Assembly (NCBI GenBank): GCA_902615435.1
Contig: CACMOZ010000003.1
Location: forward strand, 62,001 to 126,000
Length of the DNA stretch: 64,000 nucleotides
Direction: 5' to 3'
From: an uncultured Pelagibacteraceae bacterium
Lineage (GTDB): Bacteria; Pseudomonadota; Alphaproteobacteria; Pelagibacterales; Pelagibacteraceae
The first letter of the stretch is position 1; each line of letters begins with the position of its first letter. Of this stretch, positions 18,464 to 26,505 are shown piece after piece. The notes beneath the pieces were generated by a model. It saw only the letters and a program-made list of their open reading frames with translations. It made no database searches and had not been told where the DNA came from. The position numbers were made by a program, and so were the translations under genes.

Positions 18464-19528
18464 ATGAGTCTAGAATTAAAAAATGTAGAAAAAAAAGTTG
18501 GAATTGATACTCATATTTATCCTACAAGCCTTAAATTAGAGAAAAATACTATAAACGTGCTTCTTGGCTCGACACTTGCGGGCAAAACAACTTTAATGCA
18601 AATAATGGCAGGATTAGATAAGCCTACAGCAGGCGAGATTTGGTTCAATGGAGAAAATGTTACAGGTATGAAGGTTCAAAAAAGAAATTGCTCCATGGTA
18701 TATCAACAATTTATAAATTATCCAAACTACACAGTTTATGAAAATATTGCATCACCTTTAGTAATAACCAGAGTTAATACAGATGAAATTAAACAAAGGG
18801 TTGGTAAAGTAGCTGAACTTTTAAAATTATCAGCAATGTTAAACAAAAAACCTGATGAATTGTCAGGAGGACAACAACAAAGAACAGCTTTAGCAAGAGC
18901 CCTAGTTAAAGATTCTGATTTAATTTTATTAGACGAACCTCTTGCAAATTTAGACTTTAAATTAAGAGAGGAATTAAGAGAAGAGTTACCAAAATTATTT
19001 GAAGATAGAGATTGTATTGTTGTATATGCAACAACAGAACCATCAGATGCCTTAATGATAGGAGGAAATACAGCAACATTATTAGAGGGTAAAGTAATTC
19101 AATATGGGAAAACTTTAGAAGTTTATAATAAACCAGAAAATTTAATTTCAGCTAAAGTTTTTAGCGATCCGCCAATGAACATAGCTGAGATCATAAAAAG
19201 TGGAGATAATTGTAAATTTACAGATAATAGTATTCAATGGAAATCATCAGCAAAAATTAAGGATGGTACTTATAAAATAGGTATAAGACCCCATAATATC
19301 ACTACTTATAAAGAAGGAAATAACTCAGTAGAAATTAATGGTAAAGTTCAAATTTCTGAACTTAGCGGATCGGAGAGTTTAATACACTTTACAAATGGAA
19401 ACTTAAATTGGGTTTCGTTGTCTAATGGAACTCAACAAAAAAATGTTGGAGAAGATACTAAATTATACATGAACACAGATGAGTTTTTGTATTTTGATCA
19501 AAATAACAGATTGGTAAATAATGGCTAA
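18464..19528 (+). CDS. Glycerol ABC transporter ATPase 1 (GlpS-like)
   Basis: Cytoplasmic ATPase of the glycerol importer, 354 residues: nucleotide-binding domain (1-235) plus a C-terminal TOBE/OB regulatory part (about 240-354). Walker A is the variant GSTLAGKT (35-42), signature LSGGQQQR (133-140) and Walker B LILLDE (153-158) are canonical, but the H-loop histidine is replaced by Thr191 in VYATTEP. The TLAGKT Walker A and ATTEP are features I associate with the GlpS family. It overlaps the second ATPase gene by 8 bases, so a heterodimer is expected. Confidence 0.88.
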   Translation: MSLELKNVEKKVGIDTHIYPTSLKLEKNTINVLLGSTLAGKTTLMQIMAGLDKPTAGEIWFNGENVTGMKVQKRNCSMVYQQFINYPNYTVYENIASPLVITRVNTDEIKQRVGKVAELLKLSAMLNKKPDELSGGQQQRTALARALVKDSDLILLDEPLANLDFKLREELREELPKLFEDRDCIVVYATTEPSDALMIGGNTATLLEGKVIQYGKTLEVYNKPENLISAKVFSDPPMNIAEIIKSGDNCKFTDNSIQWKSSAKIKDGTYKIGIRPHNITTYKEGNNSVEINGKVQISELSGSESLIHFTNGNLNWVSLSNGTQQKNVGEDTKLYMNTDEFLYFDQNNRLVNNG

Positions 19529-20585
19529 GATAACTTTAAAAGATTTGAGTCACAGTTATTTAGAAAAGCAAAACAACAATTCTGATTGGGCTTTGAGAGA
19601 CGTAAATATTGATTGGAAAGACGGTGGAGCATATGCACTTTTAGGCCCTTCTGGTTGTGGAAAAACAACTTTATTAAACATTGTTTCTGGTTTGTTAAGA
19701 CCAACAAAAGGCACTGTTTTGTTTGATGACAAGGATATGACATTACTTAATCCAGTTGAAAGAGATATTGCGCAGATATTTCAGTTCCCAGTTATTTATG
19801 ACACCATGTCTGTATATGACAACTTAGCTTTTCCATTAAAAAATAGAGGTCTTTCAGACTCAGAGGTTGCATCTAAGGTAAAAGAAATTGCTGAGATGCT
19901 AGAGTTAACATCTACATTAAATAATAGAGCATCAGGTTTAACGGCTGACGGAAAACAAAAAATTTCTTTAGGTAGAGGACTTGTAAGATCAGACGTAAAC
20001 GTAATTATGTTTGATGAACCTTTGACTGTTATAGACCCTCACTTAAAATGGGTTCTAAGATCTAAATTAAAGGAGTTACATCAAAAAATTAACCGTACAA
20101 TGATTTATGTTACTCACGATCAAACAGAAGCTTTAACTTTTGCAGACCAAGTTGTTGTTATGCATGAGGGTCAAATTGTTCAAACCGGAACTCCCGTTGA
20201 ACTTTTTGAGAAACCTAAACACACATTCGTTGGACATTTCATTGGTTCGCCTGGTATGAATATACTACCGTGCAAAATAAAAAACGGAGAAATTAATTTT
20301 GGCGGTCAGAAAATAACTAGTCATAAAACAATTAAAAAATTCAATTTTAGTAAAACTCAAATTGGTATCAGACCAGAGTTTATTAATTTTTCTAAGGAAG
20401 GAATTCCAGTAAAAATTAAAAGAGTAAGTAATACAGGAAGACACAAAATTATTGATACAGAGTCTAATGGAGGAAATATCAAAATATTATCAAATGCATC
20501 TTCTGAAATTCCAAGTGGAAGTGCTCATATTACCTTTAACCAGAAATACACTTACGTTTACGGAGATAATTGGATCATAGAATGA
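19521..20585 (+). CDS. Glycerol ABC transporter ATPase 2 (GlpT-like)
   Basis: Second ATPase of the importer, also 354 residues with a C-terminal TOBE/OB region. Walker A GPSGCGKTT (42-50), Walker B VIMFDE (161-166) and H-loop His199 (YVTHDQ) are canonical, but the ABC signature is degenerate: LTADGKQ (140-146) instead of LSGGQQQ. This is the mirror image of the defect in the preceding ATPase. The two are expected to pair as a heterodimer beneath the permeases. The stop overlaps the permease start in an ATGA. Confidence 0.88.
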   Translation: MAKITLKDLSHSYLEKQNNNSDWALRDVNIDWKDGGAYALLGPSGCGKTTLLNIVSGLLRPTKGTVLFDDKDMTLLNPVERDIAQIFQFPVIYDTMSVYDNLAFPLKNRGLSDSEVASKVKEIAEMLELTSTLNNRASGLTADGKQKISLGRGLVRSDVNVIMFDEPLTVIDPHLKWVLRSKLKELHQKINRTMIYVTHDQTEALTFADQVVVMHEGQIVQTGTPVELFEKPKHTFVGHFIGSPGMNILPCKIKNGEINFGGQKITSHKTIKKFNFSKTQIGIRPEFINFSKEGIPVKIKRVSNTGRHKIIDTESNGGNIKILSNASSEIPSGSAHITFNQKYTYVYGDNWIIE

Positions 20586-21448
20586 ATAAAACAATAAATC
20601 AAAAAGCTTGGTATTTTGTTATTCCTGTATTTGTTCTTGTAGCATTTAACGCTGCTATTCCATTAATGACTGTAGTAAATTACTCCTTTCAAGAAACATT
20701 TGGAAACAACGTATTTGCTTGGGAAGGGACGAGGTGGTTTAAACAAATACTATTGTCTGATAGATTTCATGCTGCATTAGGAAGACAATTTGCTTTTACT
20801 TTTATAATTCTTCTAATCCAAATACCTCTAGGTATTGGAATTGCTTTAACGATGCCAAAAAAAGGTTGGGGTGTACCAGTTTGTTTAATTTTAATGTCTA
20901 TGCCACTTCTTATACCTTGGAATGTTGTTGGTGCTATGTGGAATATTTTTGCCCTTCCAGATATTGGTTTTCTTGGTCATACATTAAACTCAGTAGGTTT
21001 TGACTATAATTTTACTCAGCAACCCGGTGATGCGTGGTTTACAACTATTCTTATGGATGTTTGGCATTGGACTTCTTTGGTTGTTCTTTTATCTTATGCA
21101 GGACTTAATTCAATTCAGCCAGCTTACTATCAAGCAGCTGAGATAGACGGCGCAAGTAGGTGGGCTATTTTTAGATATATTGAATTACCAAAAATGAAAA
21201 AAGTTTTAACCTTAGCTATCCTACTTAGATTTATGGATAGTTTTATGATTTATACAGAACCATTTGTTTTAACAGGAGGTGGTCCAGGTAATACTACTGC
21301 ATTCTTATCAATTGATTTAGTAAAAATGGCTTTAGGTCAATTTGATCTAGGACCAGCAGCTGCAATGTCTTTAATATATTTCTTTATAGTGCTGTTAGTT
21401 TGTTGGGTATTTTATAGTTTAATGATGAAAAATGAGGCACGATCATGA
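20582..21448 (+). CDS. Glycerol ABC transporter permease (GlpP-like)
   Basis: Inner-membrane permease of the MalF/UgpA type with 6 predicted helices in 288 residues. The EAA loop YYQAAEIDGASRWAIFRYIELPKM contacts the ATPases. The ATG at 20582, overlapping the stop of the ATPase gene (ATGA), is chosen over an in-frame TTG at 20570 because the hydrophobic N-terminus begins right after MNKTINQKAW and coupling by ATGA is used repeatedly here. It overlaps the next permease gene by 4 bases. Confidence 0.88.
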   Translation: MNKTINQKAWYFVIPVFVLVAFNAAIPLMTVVNYSFQETFGNNVFAWEGTRWFKQILLSDRFHAALGRQFAFTFIILLIQIPLGIGIALTMPKKGWGVPVCLILMSMPLLIPWNVVGAMWNIFALPDIGFLGHTLNSVGFDYNFTQQPGDAWFTTILMDVWHWTSLVVLLSYAGLNSIQPAYYQAAEIDGASRWAIFRYIELPKMKKVLTLAILLRFMDSFMIYTEPFVLTGGGPGNTTAFLSIDLVKMALGQFDLGPAAAMSLIYFFIVLLVCWVFYSLMMKNEARS

Positions 21449-22245
21449 AAAAATATAAATGGTTAGTACCTACGATATATATAATTTTTTTAATGTTACC
21501 GATTTATTGGTTGATAAACATGTCATTTAAAACAACAACTGAAATTATTAATACTTATTCGTTGTGGCCACAAAAATTTACAATAGAAAATTATGTTAAA
21601 ATTTTTACCGATAGCACCTGGTACATGGGCTATGTTAATTCAATTACGTATACGGTATTTAATACAGTTATATCTGTAGCAGCAGCTTTACCAGCTGCTT
21701 ATGCATTTTCTAGGTATAAATTTTTGGGAGATAAACACTTATTCTTTTGGCTGTTAACTAACAGAATGGCTCCTCCAGCAGTCTTTGCTTTGCCGTTTTT
21801 TCAGTTTTATTCTTCTGTAAATTTATTTGATACTCATATCGCAGTGGCTTTATCACATTGCTTATTTAATATTCCTTTGGCAGTTTGGATATTAGAAGGT
21901 TTTATGTCTGCGGTTCCTAAAGAATTAGACGAAACAGCATATGTAGATGGGTATTCATTTGGTAGATTTTTCTTTAAAATATTTGTTCCAACTATTGCAG
22001 CTGGTATAGGTATAACTATGTTTTTCTGTTTTATGTTTTCTTGGGTTGAACTTCTATTAGCGAAAACACTCACTGCTACGGCTGCAAAACCAATAGCTGC
22101 CACTATGACTAGAACTGCCAGCACCTCTGGATATGAACTTGGTTTATTAGCTGCAGCAGGAACTTTAACAATAATTCCAGGGGCAATTGTAATTTACTTC
22201 GTAAAAAATTATATTGCTAAGGGTTTTGCGATGGGAAGAGTTTAA
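21445..22245 (+). CDS. Glycerol ABC transporter permease (GlpQ-like)
   Basis: Second permease, MalG/UgpE type, 266 residues with 6 helices: about 9-29, 68-92, 102-122, 137-156, 181-206 and 235-257. The EAA loop is VPKELDETAYVDGYSFGRFFFKIFVPTI. The N-terminus KYKWLVPTIYIIFLMLPIYWLINMSFK and the terminal AKGFAMGRV are typical of the family. Its start overlaps the previous gene by 4 bases and its stop shares a base with the small membrane-protein gene. Confidence 0.88.
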   Translation: MKKYKWLVPTIYIIFLMLPIYWLINMSFKTTTEIINTYSLWPQKFTIENYVKIFTDSTWYMGYVNSITYTVFNTVISVAAALPAAYAFSRYKFLGDKHLFFWLLTNRMAPPAVFALPFFQFYSSVNLFDTHIAVALSHCLFNIPLAVWILEGFMSAVPKELDETAYVDGYSFGRFFFKIFVPTIAAGIGITMFFCFMFSWVELLLAKTLTATAAKPIAATMTRTASTSGYELGLLAAAGTLTIIPGAIVIYFVKNYIAKGFAMGRV

Positions 22246-22598
22246 TGTTTACAAAATTATATTCAGCTACCTGGGGTGATGTCGGTAAAGCAAAAGAAAA
22301 AGGTTTTTTTGATTTTGATTTATTTTCATGGATGGCATGGACATGGCAAACTGCAGCTTTTTTCATTTTCATAGCTCTTTGTATTACAGCAATGCTAATT
22401 TGGGAAAAAAAAGTACCGGGAGGCTCTCCAAGAAAAGGTATTTTAGGTTTAGATACAACTAGAGGTGATAGACTATTTGTTTCTTTATTGGGTAGTGCTT
22501 TTATTCATCTTTTTTGGTTAGCTCTTGTAGGAAGCGTTCTATGGATAGCAACAATAATTTGTATTGGTTATGCAGTTATTGTTTTTAGGTACGTATAA
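22245..22598 (+). CDS. DUF2160-like small membrane protein of the glycerol ABC operon
   Basis: Predicted integral membrane protein of 117 residues with three hydrophobic segments (about 31-50, 80-97 and 96-115). Motifs DLFSWMAWTWQTAAFFIF, VPGGSPRKGILGLDTTRGDRLFVSLLGSAFIHL look like the DUF2160 family, which I know from glycerol GlpSTPQV operons as an accessory protein of unknown role. It is the last gene of the cluster here, coupled to the second permease. A part in stabilising or tuning the importer is only inferred from linkage. Confidence 0.8.
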   Translation: MFTKLYSATWGDVGKAKEKGFFDFDLFSWMAWTWQTAAFFIFIALCITAMLIWEKKVPGGSPRKGILGLDTTRGDRLFVSLLGSAFIHLFWLALVGSVLWIATIICIGYAVIVFRYV

Positions 22599-22642
22599 AA
22601 AAATTATAATAGACTTCTGAGTTTTTGAAATAATAATTAAGA

Positions 22643-23839
22643 TTAATTTATTAATTTAAAAAATATTTTATCAAACAAAAAAGAAAAATCTTTTTCACAA
22701 CAATGTGGCACTGACCAAAAAAACCCATAAAAAAATATTATTAAGCAAAACAAAATTAAAGGAATTTTAGAATTAATAATTAAATTTCCACCTTTGAATT
22801 TGAATAGTTTTAGTTGAATTACTTTCAAATATATTAAAAGATAAAACATGTACTGCCATTGTATATATCTTCCATAATCTGCACCTAGGAAAAATACAGG
22901 AAAGGTAAAAAAAGTTGAAGCTATTAAAATTAATATTAAATATTTTACTTTAAAATTTTTACCATCTTTTAAATTAAAAAGGGCAAAATAAATTGGAGCA
23001 AAAGCCAGAACGTAGTATATGGGATATTTAATTATATAATTGTTAATATAAAACTTATTGATAATTTTAAATATGTCATTAAAAGAATATGTAAATACTC
23101 TTACATATGTTTCTTCTGGACATTGTTTTGTAAATTCTTTTATACTTTCACACAAAAGTGAAATATCTGGTTTAGAATAAATAGTTACATATAATAATGA
23201 GAAACATATTGTTAATCCAGCGATTAAAACAGGTAACATTTGCTGAATAATACTTTTAGGAGTCTGGCGGTAATAAAAAAAAATAAAGAATAAAACTAAA
23301 AAAGGAAAATAAAAAACAAATCCGAAATGAGTTAAACTTGTCAATAAAAAAATAAAAATTAACCAGTATTTTACATTTTCAAATTTAATTTTTTCAAACT
23401 TATAAAAAAATATCGTTATTAAAAGAAATAGTAAAATTTCCTTTCGACCAGCTAAAGTTTTTGAAGTAGCAAGATATATAAAAGATAATGGAGAAAAGAT
23501 AATTAATGAGTTTAAAAAGTTAAGTTTAGCTTTATCTAAAATTTTAAATAAAAAATAAAAAAAAAAAATATATAAAGACATTACAAATATATAAACAAGT
23601 AAGTCCAATCTAATAGTTGTGATACTATATAAAATATAAAGAAATTCACCTATAAGACCTCTTCTGGTAAAACCCCCTTGATAATTAATTAACCAATCAG
23701 AGTATTCGTAATAACTCCTTTCTATGAGCCACTCGTAAAAATTTATTGAAATAATTAATAATGAAACAAAAAAAACAAATTTTAAGAAAAATTTATTTAG
23801 ATTGAAATCTTTTTCAAATATGCTATTAAATAAATACAT
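22643..23839 (-). CDS. Polytopic membrane protein, unknown (EpsG/glycosyltransferase-like topology)
   Basis: 398-residue integral membrane protein with about 9-11 hydrophobic helices and very high Phe, Ile, Leu and Lys content; I do not recognise the family. The pattern of helices separated by short basic loops, a conserved-looking GGFTRRGLIGEFLY motif in the first extracytoplasmic loop (about 54-67) and TSKTLAGRKEILLF (about 125-138) recall polysaccharide polymerase/EpsG-like or GT-C proteins, but no catalytic motif is certain. It is a single-gene insertion between the glycerol operon and gap, even more AT-rich than its surroundings. Its start lies only 22 bases from the divergent gap start. 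Confidence 0.65.
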   Translation of the reverse strand: MYLFNSIFEKDFNLNKFFLKFVFFVSLLIISINFYEWLIERSYYEYSDWLINYQGGFTRRGLIGEFLYILYSITTIRLDLLVYIFVMSLYIFFFYFLFKILDKAKLNFLNSLIIFSPLSFIYLATSKTLAGRKEILLFLLITIFFYKFEKIKFENVKYWLIFIFLLTSLTHFGFVFYFPFLVLFFIFFYYRQTPKSIIQQMLPVLIAGLTICFSLLYVTIYSKPDISLLCESIKEFTKQCPEETYVRVFTYSFNDIFKIINKFYINNYIIKYPIYYVLAFAPIYFALFNLKDGKNFKVKYLILILIASTFFTFPVFFLGADYGRYIQWQYMFYLLIYLKVIQLKLFKFKGGNLIINSKIPLILFCLIIFFYGFFWSVPHCCEKDFSFLFDKIFFKLIN

Positions 23840-23861
23840 AATTTTCTAATTAAACATTATC

Positions 23862-24866
23862 ATGATTAAAATTGGTATCAACGGATTTGGCAGAATAGGT
23901 AGATTAATTCTTAGATCAATCTTAGAGAATTATAAAAATAAGATACAAGTTGTAGCTATAAATGATCTAGGATCAATAGAGGCAAATGCTCATCTGATAA
24001 AATATGATAGTACTCATGGAACTCTTAACCACGACGTTAAGACTTCAAGTGATGGATTTTTAATTGATGATCAAAATATAAAGGTTTTTTCTGAGCGTGA
24101 TCCAGCTAAATTATCTTGGGGGAAAATAGGTGTTGATATCGTTTTAGAGTGTACTGGCTTTTTTTTAGACAAAGTTTCGGCCGGTAAACACTTAGAAGCT
24201 GGATCAAAAAAAGTTATTATTTCAGCACCAGCTAAAGAAGTTGATTATACAGTTGTCCAAGGTGTTAATAGTAAAGGCTTAAAAAAAGAGCATAATATTG
24301 TTTCTAATGGATCATGTACTACCAATTGTTTGGCTCCGGTAGCAATGGTTTTGGAAAATACATTTGGAATTGAATATGGCTATATGACTACAATTCACAG
24401 TTATACTGGTGATCAAAAATTACTGGATACATTTCACAAAGATTTACGAAGAGCCAGAGCTTCGGGAGATTCAATGATTCCAACCTCAACAGGGGCTGCT
24501 AAGGCCATGAGTTTAGTTTTACCAAGTCTTAAGGGTAAATTAGATGGAACCGCCATAAGAGTTCCAACTCCAAATGTTTCATTAATAGATCTCACATTTG
24601 TGCCTAAAAAAGATGTAACCGCTGAAAGTATAAATGAAGCAATGAATAAAGCTGCACACGGACCATTAAAAGGTATTCTTGCTACAAATTCAGCTTCACT
24701 AGTATCCAAAGATTTTAATCACAATCCACATAGCTCAATATTTGATTTAACTCAAACCCAAGTGATTAACGGTAAGTTTAGTAGAGTATTGTCTTGGTAT
24801 GATAACGAATGGGGTTTTTCAAATAGGATGTGCGATACTACAATTCAAATTTCAACACTTATTTAG
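23862..24866 (+). CDS. gap: Glyceraldehyde-3-phosphate dehydrogenase
   Basis: Converts glyceraldehyde-3-phosphate to 1,3-bisphosphoglycerate with NAD and phosphate. The 334 residues show the Rossmann start GINGFGRIGRLILR, Asp of AINDLGS (marks NAD preference), ECTGFFLDK, catalytic Cys152 in NGSCTTNCLAP, THSYTGDQ-equivalent IHSYTGDQKLLD and the terminal SWYDNEWGFSNRM. It is followed tail-to-tail by a small gene and pyk on the other strand. Its stop overlaps the small gene's stop by 8 bases. With pyk, pfk and eno in the same window it supports a functional lower glycolysis. Confidence 0.97.
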   Translation: MIKIGINGFGRIGRLILRSILENYKNKIQVVAINDLGSIEANAHLIKYDSTHGTLNHDVKTSSDGFLIDDQNIKVFSERDPAKLSWGKIGVDIVLECTGFFLDKVSAGKHLEAGSKKVIISAPAKEVDYTVVQGVNSKGLKKEHNIVSNGSCTTNCLAPVAMVLENTFGIEYGYMTTIHSYTGDQKLLDTFHKDLRRARASGDSMIPTSTGAAKAMSLVLPSLKGKLDGTAIRVPTPNVSLIDLTFVPKKDVTAESINEAMNKAAHGPLKGILATNSASLVSKDFNHNPHSSIFDLTQTQVINGKFSRVLSWYDNEWGFSNRMCDTTIQISTLI

Positions 24867-25032
24867 TTTCTTCAGCTTCTTCAATCAATTTTAAAGTATG
24901 TTTTGGAACCTCTGAATAATCTTTCTTTACAGGGAGTGTCGTAGCTATATTGCTTTTCACTTCTTTCTTTTTGTTTTGAATTTCATCCACAGCAGATAAA
25001 ATTTCGTCAATACTATAATTTTGATCAATCAC
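24859..25032 (-). CDS. 57-residue protein translationally coupled to pyk, unknown
   Basis: A short minus-strand frame running from a GTG at 25032 to a TAA at 24859. The GTG overlaps the pyk stop in a GTGA (25029-25032), the coupling pattern used by real genes in this window. The peptide starts VIDQNYSIDEILSAVDEIQ, then has a Lys-rich stretch (NKKKEVKSN), a Pro/Val linker and a terminal acidic helix (LIEEAEETK). Codon use looks coding. The IDEILSAVDEI segment faintly recalls the N-terminal MEEILASIRRI of PopZ/DUF2497 proteins, but the conserved C-terminal region of that family is absent. No function assigned. Confidence 0.6.
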   Translation of the reverse strand: MIDQNYSIDEILSAVDEIQNKKKEVKSNIATTLPVKKDYSEVPKHTLKLIEEAEETK

Positions 25033-26441
25033 GTGCCAATTTTATAAAGTCTAATCATATTTGTCATTCCAGCTTTACCAAAAGGTAAACCTGCAGTAAT
25101 AACTACAAAGTCATTCTTTTTTATAAATTTTAATTTTTTAATGATCTCCTTTGAAATAGACATCATATCTTTCCATCCATTTGCATCACGACTATTAATA
25201 GATTGAACTCCCCAAAGCAAGGAGACTTGTCTTGATACATTTATATTAGGTGAGATAGTAAGAATTTTAGCGGCAGGCCGCATAGCCGAAACTAATTTTG
25301 CTGACTTTCCTGAATTGGAAAAAACAATGATTGCTTTAACATCAGGATTATATGCAATATCTTTTACAGATAGTAAAATTGATTTGACCGGGTCTTTATT
25401 TGAAATAATAGAATTCTTAAAATCTTCAATATGTTGTCTTTTATATTTTTCTGTAGAAAGAATAGTTTGTGTCATAGTAGAAACTGCTTGAGCTGGGAAT
25501 TTACCAATAGCAGCTTCTGCAGATAGCATTACAGTATCAGCTCCTTGAAAAATAGCTGTGGCAATATCGTTTATTTCCGCTCTTGTAGCTGTATTATTTT
25601 CAATCATACTTTCTAACATTTGAGTAGCAACAATTACAGATTTAGAATATTGAGAACATTTTTTTATTAAACTAAGCTGAACTTTTGGAACTTCACTATG
25701 TCCAATATCAATTGCTAAATCTCCTCTAGCAATCATAATTGAGTCTGTGGCTTTAATTATACTCACAATATTTTTCAAGGCATGTTTATTTTCAATTTTG
25801 GAAATAATTCCCATATCTTTTTTTATTAATTTTCTAGTTTCGTGTATAATTTTATCATTTTGCAGATAGGAGAGAGCAATCCAATTACAACCTAATTTAG
25901 ATGCAATTTTGATATCCTTTTTATCTTTGGAAGTTAATTTGTTAAAAGACACATCAAAATTAGGAATATGAATACTTTTGTTACTTCTCATGACGCAATT
26001 TTGGCTTTTGCAAATTGTTGTAACTGATAATCCATTTTTAGCTGAAACTACAAAAAGAAATTTTCCATCATCAACTAAAATTTTATTTCCTTTTTTTAAT
26101 TTTTTTAAAATTTTTGGATAAGGAAAATTTATTCTTGATTTATCCCCAATTTTTTTATTTAAATCAAAAATATATTTTTGATTATATTTTATCTTTTGAC
26201 TATCATCTTTAATTTTGCCAACGCGGAGTTTAATACCTTGAAGATCACCAATTAAAGATATTTTTTTATTTGTAGTTTTTTCTATTTTTCTAATTTTGGA
26301 TACTATTTTATTTAACCCAATGGTATTATGACTAAAATTTATTCTAAAAGCATCAACACCAAGGTTTACAAGTTTTTTGAGTTTTGAAGTGCTATAAATA
26401 GCTGGACCTAGAGTGGCAATGATTTTTGCTTTTTTTTCCAT
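25029..26441 (-). CDS. pyk: Pyruvate kinase
   Basis: Transfers phosphate from PEP to ADP, making pyruvate and ATP. The 470 residues show ATLGPAIYSTSKL, the substrate loop DAFRINFSHNT, IGDLQGIKLRVG, the active-site ISKIENKHAL, IMIARGDLAIDIG, VATQMLESMIENNTATRAEINDIATAIFQGADTVMLSAE and a complete C-terminal domain. Length and motifs are normal. It diverges from pfk with 64 bases between starts and is coupled at its 3' end to a 57-residue gene. Many SAR11-type genomes are described as using other glycolytic routes, so a pyk next to pfk is worth noting. Confidence 0.97.
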   Translation of the reverse strand: MEKKAKIIATLGPAIYSTSKLKKLVNLGVDAFRINFSHNTIGLNKIVSKIRKIEKTTNKKISLIGDLQGIKLRVGKIKDDSQKIKYNQKYIFDLNKKIGDKSRINFPYPKILKKLKKGNKILVDDGKFLFVVSAKNGLSVTTICKSQNCVMRSNKSIHIPNFDVSFNKLTSKDKKDIKIASKLGCNWIALSYLQNDKIIHETRKLIKKDMGIISKIENKHALKNIVSIIKATDSIMIARGDLAIDIGHSEVPKVQLSLIKKCSQYSKSVIVATQMLESMIENNTATRAEINDIATAIFQGADTVMLSAEAAIGKFPAQAVSTMTQTILSTEKYKRQHIEDFKNSIISNKDPVKSILLSVKDIAYNPDVKAIIVFSNSGKSAKLVSAMRPAAKILTISPNINVSRQVSLLWGVQSINSRDANGWKDMMSISKEIIKKLKFIKKNDFVVITAGLPFGKAGMTNMIRLYKIGT

Positions 26442-26505
26442 TATGAAATTTTTATGTTATAACATTTTTATCTCAAAAAAGAATATTTTAGAAAATTAAA
26501 ATTAG

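Noticed and set aside
20570-20581. TTG start for the first glycerol permease
   Set aside because: The ATG at 20582 gives the ATGA coupling seen repeatedly here and a normal N-terminus.
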